A stretch of DNA of 64,000 nucleotides from Kiritimatiellales bacterium (lineage in GTDB: Bacteria; Verrucomicrobiota; Kiritimatiellia; Kiritimatiellales; Tichowtungiaceae). The stretch covers positions 158,104 to 222,103 of the forward strand of contig JBBADV010000004.1 of assembly GCA_041656295.1 (NCBI GenBank), in the 5' to 3' direction. This document shows positions 24,720-34,071 of this stretch, one piece after another. Under the pieces are notes generated by a model, which saw only the letters and a program-made list of their open reading frames with translations, was not told the origin of the DNA and did no database searches. Made by a program: the position numbers and the translations under genes. Positions within the stretch are counted from its first letter, which is position 1, and every line of letters starts with the position of its first letter.

Positions 24720-25877
24720 TTATTTCCGGCGAATCAGCTTTGTTTCTTCGTCATAAGTGAAATCAATGATTTTGCCTGAAATAATCAACTCAATCGCTTC
24801 TTCGATAACCGGCAGCGGAACAGAAAACCATTCACGCGGCGTATAACGGATTCCGACAGCATCAAACACATCTGCGTTCAGGCATACTTTTCCGAAAAAC
24901 CGGTGCAGCAGCAGTTCCAGCTTCTGCGGATTTAAATTATAGCATTCGAATGTTTCCACAATATGAACCGGCGCCATTAAAAATGTCGGATCATCTTTCG
25001 CATTCTTAACACGCTCATCCACCGGAACGGTGCTGAATCCGATTTTATACAGATGTTCTATCGAAGTTATTTGCGGATCCGCACTCAAAGAGCGCAGAAT
25101 ATAGATAAATCCTGTCTGTCCATCTTCCTCGGTTATATTGTTTAAATCGTCCATTAACCGGTCTTGATGCTCAGTAACCCGCCGTCCGTTTTTGTACAGA
25201 GCGCGGGCCAGTGACCGGAGGAGCAGATCGGATTCTGTTCCATTTTCGAAGATACAGCGCAGGCGCGCATTTACCTTTCCGCCGGTTTTTTCTTTTTCAC
25301 CGACATCCGCAACAAAAGTGAGAATTCCGCTCAGAACAAAAAAATGCCCTTTCTGAATCTGCCGCTCAATCGAAAATGGGAGCAGCGTGCGTCTCCCTGT
25401 TTTCAGTTCCGCCTGACACTGTTTAAAGAGCGGCTCAAACCGGCTGAAGTCCCGGCACGGTTTTCGTTGCGCAATATAATCCGGCATCGCAATGTCCTGT
25501 GGAATATGGCGCAAAGAAAAAATACTGTCTGCCGGATTTTCATTCAGCAAATTTAAATCATCGTCATCAAAAATCTCCGTGATGTTTTCCGGCAGTTTTT
25601 CAGATGTCAGCAATCCGAATTCATCCAGATCAATCAGTGCTTTAATTTTTTCAGAATCATTTTTTAATGACTGCAGCCGCGCCGCCAGACGGTATTCCTG
25701 CACATTGGAAATATCATTTTTCGGCGCTCTGCCATGCTGCCGCCGGAATTCTGTAATTTCATAAAAAGATTCTGTCAGCCGCTCATCTTCGGACAACCTG
25801 TTTGACGATTCCGGCTTAATGTCCAGTAAGCCGAGATCATCATCTTCAATCAGCGCGCGCAGTTTCCCGGCATCCAT
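24720..25877 (-). CDS. GIY-YIG (T5orf172-type) domain protein
   Basis: 385 residues. The C-terminal 130 residues carry a GIY-YIG-like core: GFIYILRSLSADPQ, YKIGFSTVPVDERVKNAKDD, then LELLLHRFFGKVCLNADVFD and REWFSVPLPVIEEAI. This is the T5orf172/MUG113 pattern, with the conserved Glu-Leu and the Arg of the nuclease fold. The N-terminal half is acidic with repeated D-D-D/E-F/L-G-L-L units (EDDDLGLLDI, DLDEFGLL, DDDDLNLLNE). These look like a short internal repeat motif, perhaps a partner-binding module. It is the last gene of the defence block, three bases after the helicase. Probable nuclease; activity not shown. Confidence 0.75.
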   Translation of the reverse strand: MDAGKLRALIEDDDLGLLDIKPESSNRLSEDERLTESFYEITEFRRQHGRAPKNDISNVQEYRLAARLQSLKNDSEKIKALIDLDEFGLLTSEKLPENITEIFDDDDLNLLNENPADSIFSLRHIPQDIAMPDYIAQRKPCRDFSRFEPLFKQCQAELKTGRRTLLPFSIERQIQKGHFFVLSGILTFVADVGEKEKTGGKVNARLRCIFENGTESDLLLRSLARALYKNGRRVTEHQDRLMDDLNNITEEDGQTGFIYILRSLSADPQITSIEHLYKIGFSTVPVDERVKNAKDDPTFLMAPVHIVETFECYNLNPQKLELLLHRFFGKVCLNADVFDAVGIRYTPREWFSVPLPVIEEAIELIISGKIIDFTYDEETKLIRRK

Positions 25878-25880
25878 TCT

Positions 25881-27800
25881 CTAGACTCCCTGTTTCCGGC
25901 GCTGGTGCCGGATAAACGCCAGAACTTCCGCCATACGCTTTTCCAGCGGATCAATCGCCGTCAAAGACGGTTCGCGTCCGGCAGTTTGAACAAACTGTTT
26001 AATTTTCGGCCACATTAAAACCGCTTCATCCTCTGTCACCTGACTGCGGGTCGACTCGATGCACTCCATGATTACTTTTAAAACTGACGGATTGACCGAT
26101 TTTGACAGAATCTCAAATGCTTTCTGGAACGGATTGATGCGATCGATCAGATCAATATGGAGGTCATCAATATTCACAAACTGATTCGCCATGCGAATAA
26201 AGCGCCTGTCGCCGGACTGCTCCACCGTCGCATTTTTCATGACGGAATCGACCACCACATACTGCCGGACTTCTTCACATTCCGCATCCGTCAGGTCGGG
26301 ATATTTTGTGCGGATAATTTTTGGAATCAGAATTTTATTCATCACTTCGGGATCAATATTTCCCGGCAGCGCTTTCTGCATTGTACTGTCCTGCAGAATC
26401 ACCGCCTTTAAATCATTCAAATCCGATTCGATAATATCCTTCACCCGTTTTGAACTCGGCTCCTTAAATCCGCGGATTCTTAATTCATCCGGAGCAGTAA
26501 TATCATCATTGGACTGCTTTGTTCTGAATTTAAAACCCGGCGCCAGCACCTGTTCCATCAGCAGCGAACAGGTAATCGCTTTCAGCATATTATTCACCGA
26601 AACCGTCACCAGCTCATCGGCGGCATCCGGCTGGGCAATCAGATTCGTAAACTGTGCATGGGTTTTATTTTCACTGTCGCGCGTACAGCGCCCGATAATC
26701 TGCACCACTTCAGTTAACGAGCCGCGATACCCGACCGTCAGCGCATGTTCACAGAATACCCAGTCGAACCCTTCTTTTGCCATTCCCAGCGCAATAATCA
26801 AATCCACATCTTCAGGACGCTTAATATTCCGCAGATACGAAATCACCTTATCGCGCTCTCGCGGCTCATCCCAAACCAGATCGGCAACTTTCAGCAGTCT
26901 CCCGTCACCGCGCCGCTGAACTGTAATAATGCCGGTGCCGGAATCGACCTCGACAACGTCACCGATAGAATCAAGAATAAAATCTACTTCCGCATGCTTC
27001 TGTTTGGTCGACTCGCCGGAATTTACATTTGGAATATGCAGGATCGTTTTTTTATCTGTGTCAAGAATCTCTGGAATCGCCGACGTATATTTTCCCTGAT
27101 AAAAATGATACCCGATGCCCAGCGACTTTAAATGCCGGTATCCGTTCAGCTGCTCGTAATAATTATACACTACATGCGTAAACTTCGCTTCATCCTCCGG
27201 CAGCAGCACCGGAACACTGTCCCCGCGAAAATATGAACCGGTCATCGCAATCACATGCGCCGACGAATTACGCAGGACATCCCGAATCACTTCACCCAGC
27301 TGATTTGCCGTATCAGCCGACACATGGTGAAACTCATCAATCGCCAGCAGCACATTATTGAATGCCGCCGTTTCCAAAGACTGAAACGCAAACCGCAGCG
27401 TCGCGTGCGTACAAACCAGAATCCGGTCATCGCTCTGCAAAAAATCCTGAAACTGTTTCACCTTTCCCTGTTCGCCCCCCGGAGAACACAAATCACGTTT
27501 CGGCTCCACATCCCAGTCGGCAAAAAAACCGTGCTCCGTCAGCTTCGTCGACGCGAACGACGCCCCGATCGAACGCTCCGGCACTGCAACAACTGTTTTA
27601 GACACACCCTGATGCAGCATCTTATCCAGCGCCAGAAACATCAACGCGCGCGACTTGCCGGATGCCGGCGGCGCTTTCACCAGCAGATACTGCGCATCAC
27701 GCGCGGCAAACGCCCGCGCCTGCATTTCCCGCATCCCCAGCGCATCCGTATTCGTACTGCGCCCCGTCTGCCCATAATGCACTTTCACCAAATCCGGCAT
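25881..27800 (-). CDS. DEAD/DEAH-box superfamily 2 helicase
   Basis: 639 residues. Walker A is KAPPASGKSRALMF (near residue 45), motif II is LLAIDEFHHVSADT, motif III is AMTGSYFRG, and motif VI is QIIGRCTRDSENKTH in the second RecA-like domain, with LIIALGMAKEGFDW before it (motif V). The C-terminal 200 residues are helical and specific to this subfamily. Such helicases occur beside DNA methyltransferases and GIY-YIG nucleases in restriction-like loci (general knowledge; the exact family was not checked). It starts one base after the RhuM stop, so the two are translationally linked. Confidence 0.85.
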   Translation of the reverse strand: MPDLVKVHYGQTGRSTNTDALGMREMQARAFAARDAQYLLVKAPPASGKSRALMFLALDKMLHQGVSKTVVAVPERSIGASFASTKLTEHGFFADWDVEPKRDLCSPGGEQGKVKQFQDFLQSDDRILVCTHATLRFAFQSLETAAFNNVLLAIDEFHHVSADTANQLGEVIRDVLRNSSAHVIAMTGSYFRGDSVPVLLPEDEAKFTHVVYNYYEQLNGYRHLKSLGIGYHFYQGKYTSAIPEILDTDKKTILHIPNVNSGESTKQKHAEVDFILDSIGDVVEVDSGTGIITVQRRGDGRLLKVADLVWDEPRERDKVISYLRNIKRPEDVDLIIALGMAKEGFDWVFCEHALTVGYRGSLTEVVQIIGRCTRDSENKTHAQFTNLIAQPDAADELVTVSVNNMLKAITCSLLMEQVLAPGFKFRTKQSNDDITAPDELRIRGFKEPSSKRVKDIIESDLNDLKAVILQDSTMQKALPGNIDPEVMNKILIPKIIRTKYPDLTDAECEEVRQYVVVDSVMKNATVEQSGDRRFIRMANQFVNIDDLHIDLIDRINPFQKAFEILSKSVNPSVLKVIMECIESTRSQVTEDEAVLMWPKIKQFVQTAGREPSLTAIDPLEKRMAEVLAFIRHQRRKQGV

Positions 27801-27801
27801 T

Positions 27802-28842
27802 TTATTTTCCCTGTTCAGGATGCGTCAACGCATTCAAATCCTGTTCCAGTTCCCGAAGATTCTCGTCATGCTGAAACAGCCGCAACTGCTCCTTATATTT
27901 CCCGTATTCCACTGCTGATTTATCCATAGCCGCTTCATGGCTGATTTTTCCGGCATGAGTCAACAGTTCCCGTCCATTCAGCTGAATAATCACATTCAGT
28001 CGCTCAATCCAGTCCTGCATATACATCGGCGTCTGCTGCTGCGCCATGGCTTCTGCAAAAGCCAGATACTGTTCAACCAGCAGTCCGAGCAGTTTTATCT
28101 CGCTTTCATTCAGATAATTCTTCGCCACGCTCACATCACTTTTACGAACAGACACCGGAGTTTTTTTATCAAACGACTGCATGCCCATTAACGGCAGTGC
28201 TGCATCCGCCCGCCGGAATATCAGTTCCGCCGCAGTCTGCTCGCTGATCGCCCACAGCAGTTTATTCTGCACCGTCTTAAAAAACAAAAGCGTCTTTTCA
28301 TCCCGCGGATCATAATCAATGCTCGTTGTGTAGATGTCCTTGATTTTCTGATAAAAAAACCGCTCTGAAAGACGGATTTCGCGAATGCGTTCCTGCAATT
28401 CCGTGAAATAATTCATCGACTGCCCGGTTTTGAACCGCTCGTCATTCAGAACAAACCCTTTCACGATGTACTCTTTCAGCCGCTGCGTCGCCCATATCCG
28501 GAACTGCGTTCCCTGCTGTGATTTCACCCGGTAACCCACCGAGATAATCACGTCTAAATTATAAAAATTAACATCCTTACTCTGTGTTTTGCCTTCTATT
28601 GCGCCGTGACGAGTGGTCATCCGGAAATTCCGGACAACCACTTTTTCATTCAGTTCCCCTTCAGTAAAAATATTGCGGATATGTTCGGAAATGGTCTTTT
28701 TACTCTTTCCAAAAAGCTGCGCCATGTGATCCTGCGTCAGCCAGACCGTTTCATCCTCCAGCCGCACATCCAGCCGGACATCTCCACCCGGATTCCGGTA
28801 AATCAAAATTTCAGATTTATTGTTCTCTTTAAATTCCGGCAT
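27802..28842 (-). CDS. rhuM: RhuM family protein (virulence RhuM/Fic-DOC associated)
   Basis: 346 residues. Strong family signatures: EILIYRNPGGDVRLDVRLED, ETVWLTQDHMAQLFGKSKKT and ISEHIRNIFTEGEL (winged-helix-like DNA-binding start), then KDVNFYNLDVIISVGYRVKS with FRIWATQRLKEYIVKGF. Its biochemical role is not established; homologues are often carried in defence and mobile islands. The ATG directly abuts the stop of the upstream ATPase gene with no gap. It is length-complete. Confidence 0.85.
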   Translation of the reverse strand: MPEFKENNKSEILIYRNPGGDVRLDVRLEDETVWLTQDHMAQLFGKSKKTISEHIRNIFTEGELNEKVVVRNFRMTTRHGAIEGKTQSKDVNFYNLDVIISVGYRVKSQQGTQFRIWATQRLKEYIVKGFVLNDERFKTGQSMNYFTELQERIREIRLSERFFYQKIKDIYTTSIDYDPRDEKTLLFFKTVQNKLLWAISEQTAAELIFRRADAALPLMGMQSFDKKTPVSVRKSDVSVAKNYLNESEIKLLGLLVEQYLAFAEAMAQQQTPMYMQDWIERLNVIIQLNGRELLTHAGKISHEAAMDKSAVEYGKYKEQLRLFQHDENLRELEQDLNALTHPEQGK

Positions 28843-30423
28843 TTATAAATTCTCCAGCAAATTCCGTCCCTTTTCCGTCAGCCGGTATTTCTGCAAGCGA
28901 CTGGTCGGTTTGTCGGGGATTGTCAATTCGATAAGACTACTATCAATTGCAGGGCGCAAATAATTTTCCCGAAAAGTAGCCCGATGACTTAATCCAAGCT
29001 TGATCCTCAATTCTTTTGGAGACAAATCGCCTTTTTGCAGAACAGAGAGGAGCCGGATTATTGAATTTTCTGACTGAGCCCTTGACTGGGTCGGTGACTG
29101 GGTCGGTGACTGGGTCGGTGGCCGACCATCCAATCCGGTTTCTGCAATATCCGCCAGCGGATGCACCGGAAGTTTTACCAGGTATGATGTGCGGTCGTCA
29201 TCACTGTCAAATTCAGGAACCGGCGAACCGTTCGCCGCCATTTCCCGTAAAATTTTCGGAATGCCGGTGGAACGTCCTTCTGTCAAGTCCAGCTCTTTCA
29301 GAAATTCACCAATCCGCCGGTTTCTGTAACGACGGCTCACCGCACGCCCGGCACGCAAATCATCCATGCGAATCGACCGATCCGGGCCGGGGAAACTCAA
29401 AATCATCAACTCGCGCGGAGAAATCCGCACTTCCACCGGTTCGCGGATTTCATACGACCGATGATAAACCGCATTCACCAGTGCTTCCTCAACCGCTGCA
29501 TACGGAAAATTCCAGACCCGTTCCGCTTCCGCCCGGTCAGAATGCTTAATCACCGTTTCTTTCAAATAATTGCGCTGAATATAATCCAGCGCTTCGCGTG
29601 TCATTTGTGCCAGCGGCCCGGAAAACGTCTTTTCGTCAAACCGGTCACCGCCTGCACCGTCCGGAAACCAGACCACATCAATCTGTGTCGCCGGAAAAAA
29701 CCGGCGCGGATCATCATTAAAAAACAGTAGCCCGGCATTTTTCGGAAAAACCGATTCCACCGGACCGCCGACAATATTCATCTGCCGCCCGACAACTTCC
29801 GGCGGAAGCGACGCAACTTCATCTGCCAGCTCACTGCCAACATCCCGCAAAAACCTTTCAATCAACTTCGACGACAGATCATCCAGTGACGCCCGCTGAT
29901 TATACCGGTCATCAAACGGCACCGTCGCCGCAAGTCCGATCAGCTCCTGCTCATCTGCACCTTTTGCGCGAACCGTACTCGACTGCTTGCGAATATAATA
30001 CGCCCATTCACGGTTTTCTTTCGATAAACTGACGTTCGCTTTATACGGACGCGTTTCGCCGCCCGGCACCCAGATCACCAGAATCCACCGTCCGTCAATA
30101 GTATACGGCGCAGAAAGCGGATGATACATCGGCTGAATCGCCGAATACCCAAGATTCAAAAGTTCCTTTTGAATCGCATCAAGTTTATCTGCCGATATTC
30201 CGGCAGGCGGCAGAACCGGACGACCGTCTTCTTCCGCAACGCCAATGATAATGTAACCGCCGCCGAGATTATGAAAATCATTTGCAAACGAACAAATTGA
30301 GTGCAGCACAGCCTCCGGATTCCAGCCCCGTTTAAACTCCAGCCGCTCCCATTCCACCGCACCGCCGCCCAGCACATCATCCAGCGAAATCGGCAGGTTT
30401 AATCTGGTTTTTGGTTTTGTCAT
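28843..30423 (-). CDS. AlbA_2/HATPase-type ATP-binding regulator with C-terminal winged helix
   Basis: 526 residues. N-terminal AlbA_2 (Schlafen-like) domain: EWERLEFKRGWNPEAVLHSI then NDFHNLGGGYIIIGV (about residues 24-65). The middle GHKL-like ATPase region has YAAVEEALVNAVYHRSYEIR and EVRISPRELMILSFPGP. A linker of tandem P-T-Q-S units (about residues 433-450) follows, then a winged helix (LSVLQKGDLSPKELRIKLGL). Proteins of this layout are common in defence islands and are thought to be ATP-dependent regulators, but their function is largely untested. It lies between DUF2130 and RhuM. Confidence 0.82.
   Translation of the reverse strand: MTKPKTRLNLPISLDDVLGGGAVEWERLEFKRGWNPEAVLHSICSFANDFHNLGGGYIIIGVAEEDGRPVLPPAGISADKLDAIQKELLNLGYSAIQPMYHPLSAPYTIDGRWILVIWVPGGETRPYKANVSLSKENREWAYYIRKQSSTVRAKGADEQELIGLAATVPFDDRYNQRASLDDLSSKLIERFLRDVGSELADEVASLPPEVVGRQMNIVGGPVESVFPKNAGLLFFNDDPRRFFPATQIDVVWFPDGAGGDRFDEKTFSGPLAQMTREALDYIQRNYLKETVIKHSDRAEAERVWNFPYAAVEEALVNAVYHRSYEIREPVEVRISPRELMILSFPGPDRSIRMDDLRAGRAVSRRYRNRRIGEFLKELDLTEGRSTGIPKILREMAANGSPVPEFDSDDDRTSYLVKLPVHPLADIAETGLDGRPPTQSPTQSPTQSRAQSENSIIRLLSVLQKGDLSPKELRIKLGLSHRATFRENYLRPAIDSSLIELTIPDKPTSRLQKYRLTEKGRNLLENL
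29072..29119. repeat. 12-base in-frame tandem repeat in the ATPase gene
   Basis: Three perfect copies of GACTGGGTCGGT (29084, 29096, 29108) preceded by a degraded copy GACTGAGCCCTT (29072). On the coding strand they give the P-T-Q-S linker. Gain or loss of a unit would change linker length without a frameshift. Confidence 0.9.
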
Positions 30424-30454
30424 TTCAATGCTTTAAAAATTCAATAGACAGGTT

Positions 30455-31954
30455 TTAGCATTCAGCGTCTAAATCGTCATGTTCCAGCAATTGTTTTTCC
30501 GTGTTAAGTTCTAATGCCGGAATTTCAGGAATCTGACCACCTATGATTCCTTGCATATCGCCATAGAGACCAACGGTATTCTTGATAATACGTTCTATTT
30601 GTTTTTCACGTTCTTTCCATTGTTTTTCCATTGCCCGGCGGTCGCGATTAACCTGTTCCTGCATTCCTGTAAAGGCTTCTACAATACCCTCAATTTTTTG
30701 TTTGAATTCAGTGCCGGCAAGATATTGATACAGCATCTCCATCTTTTCATTTTTCCCGACCGACACCTGCCGTTCCCGCTCCAAAACAAGAAGTTGCTGC
30801 CGAAGAGCTGCGGCAAGTGGAATCGCCGATAGCGGATCAGACACCCAAACTCCGTCAACCTGTCCAAACCGGGCAATATTTTCCGGCAGAGAAACGGAAA
30901 CGAGGATTGCAATCGCTGACCGCGTTTCAATCATATCATCCTTGAGCTTAGGTATCCACTGCCCGCTCCACGCTTTGGTATTCTTCATTTCCCACAATAA
31001 AATTCCACACTCCTGTCCGAATGGAGTTTTTACAGTTTGAATCAAATCCGCACCGCGAATTCCCTTTGGCACCGGAGAAATTTCATCGTGCGGAAAGAAA
31101 GATTTCAGCTGTTCTTCAAAATCGAGCTCCAAGACCTCGCCTTGAGTTTCCATAGAACCTTGTTCCGCTTTGCGTTTCATATCTTCAAGATTGCTACGCA
31201 AATCATTGATGATCTTGGCCTGCTCCAACTCTTTCAAGCGATGCTGTTCCGACGCTTTTGACTCCGCATCCTTACGAATGATTTCCCGCTGTTCATCCAA
31301 CTTACGTTGAATCTCAAGCTCCGCATTTTCTTTGGCCTGTTCCAACTCACGCTGCTTTTTACGAAATTCGACTTCCTGCTGCTTAAATGTTTTTAGAGCC
31401 TCACTCTGTTCTGCCAGCGAATTTTCAAGTTCTTTTAATTGCTCATTGTATCTGCCCTCGGTTTTTTTTACAGCTTTAGACTCCGCCTCTGCCAGTTTTT
31501 GAGACAACTGCTTTTCGATCTCTTCATCCAGTTTACGCTGAATCTCAAGCTCCATATCTTCTTTAGCCTGCTCCAGCTCACGCTGTTTTTTACGCAAGTC
31601 CATTTCTTTCTGTTTAAAAGCTTTCAGGGATTCATTCTGCTCAGCCAAAGAAATCTCCAACTCTTTGACATGGGCGCTGTATTTATTTTCCAGTTTTTTT
31701 GCAAATTTCGCTTCAGCATCCGCCAGTTTTTCTGTCAGTTGTTTTTTGACCTCATCTTCAAGCTGAGAACGTTGCAGCTCCAAGGCATCCTTTTCCGACT
31801 TAAAAACGTCTAACCGCTTTTGTAACGCCGTTTCCCGCTCCAGCACTTCTTTCGAGAGTTCCGTCTTCAACTGCTCTCGTATCTGCCCCGCCAATACATC
31901 CGAAATCTCAAATTCATATCCACAATTCGGACATTTGATTTTTCCGTTTTCCAT
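30455..31954 (-). CDS. DUF2130 domain coiled-coil protein
   Basis: 499 residues from ATG 31954 (GGGGGCGAG upstream). It opens with a zinc-ribbon half (IKCPNCGYEFEISD). A coiled coil of about 230 residues includes two tandem copies of a unit of roughly 75 residues, each with KELE-x-SLAEQ-x-E-x-LK-x-FKQ and RKKQRELEQAKE. The DUF2130 domain follows: FFPHDEISPVPKGIRGADLI, CGILLWEMKNTKAWSGQWIP, LPENIARFGQVDGVWVSDP. The order Asp-Leu-Ile...Leu-Trp-Glu-Met-Lys resembles a PD-(D/E)XK nuclease core, which I offer as inference. An 85-base gap separates it from the KTSC gene, enough for an internal promoter. Confidence 0.82.
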   Translation of the reverse strand: MENGKIKCPNCGYEFEISDVLAGQIREQLKTELSKEVLERETALQKRLDVFKSEKDALELQRSQLEDEVKKQLTEKLADAEAKFAKKLENKYSAHVKELEISLAEQNESLKAFKQKEMDLRKKQRELEQAKEDMELEIQRKLDEEIEKQLSQKLAEAESKAVKKTEGRYNEQLKELENSLAEQSEALKTFKQQEVEFRKKQRELEQAKENAELEIQRKLDEQREIIRKDAESKASEQHRLKELEQAKIINDLRSNLEDMKRKAEQGSMETQGEVLELDFEEQLKSFFPHDEISPVPKGIRGADLIQTVKTPFGQECGILLWEMKNTKAWSGQWIPKLKDDMIETRSAIAILVSVSLPENIARFGQVDGVWVSDPLSAIPLAAALRQQLLVLERERQVSVGKNEKMEMLYQYLAGTEFKQKIEGIVEAFTGMQEQVNRDRRAMEKQWKEREKQIERIIKNTVGLYGDMQGIIGGQIPEIPALELNTEKQLLEHDDLDAEC

Positions 31955-32039
31955 AATCTCGCCCCCGTGAACATTCAACTTACCCACCGACCGCTATCAC
32001 CGTCACGCGTCCCTGAAAAAAGGAATCATTTTCGCACCT

Positions 32040-32261
32040 CTACGCGACACGCTCGCATGCATAAACATTCTTTAAGTTACGGTGAATATAACTTCCGATT
32101 GAAGGAGCATTTTCCAACCCCGCAAACTCTATCTTCGGAACATTCTTGTACACATATAAGCTATTATTTAGAAAGCGCACATATAGCTCCTGAGTGCTTT
32201 CATTGTAACCAATACTCTCTACATTCGAACTCGCTACTGGTTTCATTTCCGGACAGTTCAT
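32040..32261 (-). CDS. KTSC domain protein (73 residues)
   Basis: Small single-domain protein: SSNVESIGYNESTQELYVRF, then NNSLYVYKNVPKIEFAGLEN and APSIGSYIHRNLKNVYACER. These match the KTSC pattern (S-x-x-I-x-x-I-G-Y-D, L-x-V-x-F, Y-x-Y-x-x-V-P, A-x-S-x-G-x-Y). KTSC is a small beta fold seen at the C-terminus of some lysyl-tRNA synthetases and in mobile elements; its ligand is unknown. It starts 13 bases after the HerA stop, so it is probably part of the SIR2-HerA transcript. Confidence 0.8.
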   Translation of the reverse strand: MNCPEMKPVASSNVESIGYNESTQELYVRFLNNSLYVYKNVPKIEFAGLENAPSIGSYIHRNLKNVYACERVA

Positions 32262-32274
32262 ATTAGTCTCCTTA

Positions 32275-34071
32275 TTAATTTAATTTTTGATTTCTCCACT
32301 TCGACACTAGCTCCTTGTATTCACCGTTTTGAGGGCGTTCCTTTTTCCACTGTTTGACGACATCGGGATCCTCACTCTTCGGAGCATGAGCAATTTTATG
32401 AAACTTTACACGAGATGGGATTTTTACAGCTTCTCCAGTTATTAATGCCTCTCCTATCCGGAGACTTGGAAGTAAATCAATAATGCTTTGCAACTCATCT
32501 TGTACCGCTGCCGATACGTGTCCCCGATCCTTGGAATTCGTCATCCTAAGCGCTATCAAGCTCCCACATTGGCTTAAAACTGTTTCATCCAATTCTGACG
32601 GGCGTTGAGTCACAAGCAAAAGACCGCACCCATACTTCCGGCCTTCCTTAGCAATCTTTTGAACGATACGTGAAGAAATTGAATCCTCGCCAGCTTTCAA
32701 ATAACTGTGCGCCTCCTCAAGCACCGCTAACAATGGCTGTTGCTTTCCTCCAACAGGAAGGTTTTGCCCCCAAAACAAAGCATCATAGATAATTTTTAAA
32801 ATAGTTCCTGACACAGATGTTTTTATTTCACTGGGCACTTCTGAGAGATCAAGGATAGTGACAGGATGATCGTGGGCAAACCACTCAACAAAAAGATCGT
32901 CCAGGTCTTTGCCGTCAGGAATGACCCCAGCCTCATTCGGAGACAGAGATTGAGGATTATATAAAAAGTTGTACTGCTGGTTAAGCAGCTTATTTCTCAC
33001 TCCGTCAAGGAATTTCAATAACGATTGCGCCCGTGTATTTAAATATGGAGAAGTGTTCGTTGTTGAAGGAATTGGATATTTATTTGAGATTAAATTGCTC
33101 GCATCACCAGCAATTTCGACTGGCAACAAAGAACTAAAATCACCTCGCACTTGAAACGTTTGCCGCTCAAAGTCATCCAAGTCAAACCACAGCTTTTTCA
33201 GACTGAATGGAATTGGACTATCTTCGCTGATCCGCTCAGCAGTAATATCCAACTCCATATTTTGGGCAGATTGAATTTTTCGCTTAAGCACTGCGTCCCG
33301 AACATACTCCCGCTGAGAATCGCTCAAATGAGATTCAAAAGAAGAAATCAACTCATCAAAAGATAATGCCCAAAAAGGCACATAAAGTTCATCCGCCAGA
33401 CCCTCTTCGGCGTTTATCTTAAAGACCTTGCTGTACGTTTTTAATGCCTCATTATATTCCCCATGTGGATCAATCAACAGTATACGCGAACTTCGGAACT
33501 CCACTTTCTGGGCAATTCGTTCGATAATTATTGATACCGCATTGGACTTTCCTGCCCCCGTAGAGCCTACAATAGCACAGTGTCTTGTCAGCAATTTTCC
33601 CAAATCGATTTTAGCATCCAAACTTTCTGATACGCTGATATTCCCTATGGATAATGCATCAGAATTCCCAACATCACCGTATATAACCTCCAAATCATCA
33701 ATGGTAACAATATGAACAGAATCTCCAGATGTGGGAAATTGTGTAATTCCGCGCTCAAACTTCTTGCCAACTTGTTCCCCAACCAATAGCAATTTCATCC
33801 ATCGATTATTATGAACAGGCATACCTCCATCTCGTTCCATTTCTCGAACATAGTCTGGAACAGCAGTTGCCCCCATTTCAGTAACAATGCCAAACAAATT
33901 GGCGTACCCTAGTTGAATTTTCAAAAATGATCCAACCTGTCCGACTCGGTAAACGATCCCGTCAATTACAGGCAAAGTTGATTGAATATTATCAGAAAGC
34001 TTAACACTAATAGTATTTCCGCTAACGCTTTCAACATCCCCAATCTTTGATTGCCGCCGGTTATCATTCAT
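32275..34071 (-). CDS. herA: HerA-type hexameric ATPase (DUF87), partner of SIR2
   Basis: 598 residues from ATG 34071, which overlaps the SIR2 stop by 8 bases (a TTG at 34086 is the only longer choice). An N-terminal HerA barrel domain (VKLSDNIQSTLPVIDGIVYR and on) is followed by the ATPase with Walker A IVGSTGAGKSNAVS (about residues 166-179), ILLIDPHGEYNEAL, Walker B LLAVLEEAHSYL and the arginine-finger region LLLVTQRPSELDETVLSQCG. HerA ATPases translocate DNA; in the known SIR2-HerA anti-phage system the hexamer assembles with SIR2 and controls its NADase. This stretch is visibly AT-richer than the housekeeping genes, suggesting transfer. Confidence 0.88.
   Translation of the reverse strand: MNDNRRQSKIGDVESVSGNTISVKLSDNIQSTLPVIDGIVYRVGQVGSFLKIQLGYANLFGIVTEMGATAVPDYVREMERDGGMPVHNNRWMKLLLVGEQVGKKFERGITQFPTSGDSVHIVTIDDLEVIYGDVGNSDALSIGNISVSESLDAKIDLGKLLTRHCAIVGSTGAGKSNAVSIIIERIAQKVEFRSSRILLIDPHGEYNEALKTYSKVFKINAEEGLADELYVPFWALSFDELISSFESHLSDSQREYVRDAVLKRKIQSAQNMELDITAERISEDSPIPFSLKKLWFDLDDFERQTFQVRGDFSSLLPVEIAGDASNLISNKYPIPSTTNTSPYLNTRAQSLLKFLDGVRNKLLNQQYNFLYNPQSLSPNEAGVIPDGKDLDDLFVEWFAHDHPVTILDLSEVPSEIKTSVSGTILKIIYDALFWGQNLPVGGKQQPLLAVLEEAHSYLKAGEDSISSRIVQKIAKEGRKYGCGLLLVTQRPSELDETVLSQCGSLIALRMTNSKDRGHVSAAVQDELQSIIDLLPSLRIGEALITGEAVKIPSRVKFHKIAHAPKSEDPDVVKQWKKERPQNGEYKELVSKWRNQKLN

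Noticed and set aside
27255..27929. 224-codon plus-strand frame across the helicase and RhuM junction
   Set aside because: His/Arg-rich antisense translation; it spans the boundary of two real genes.
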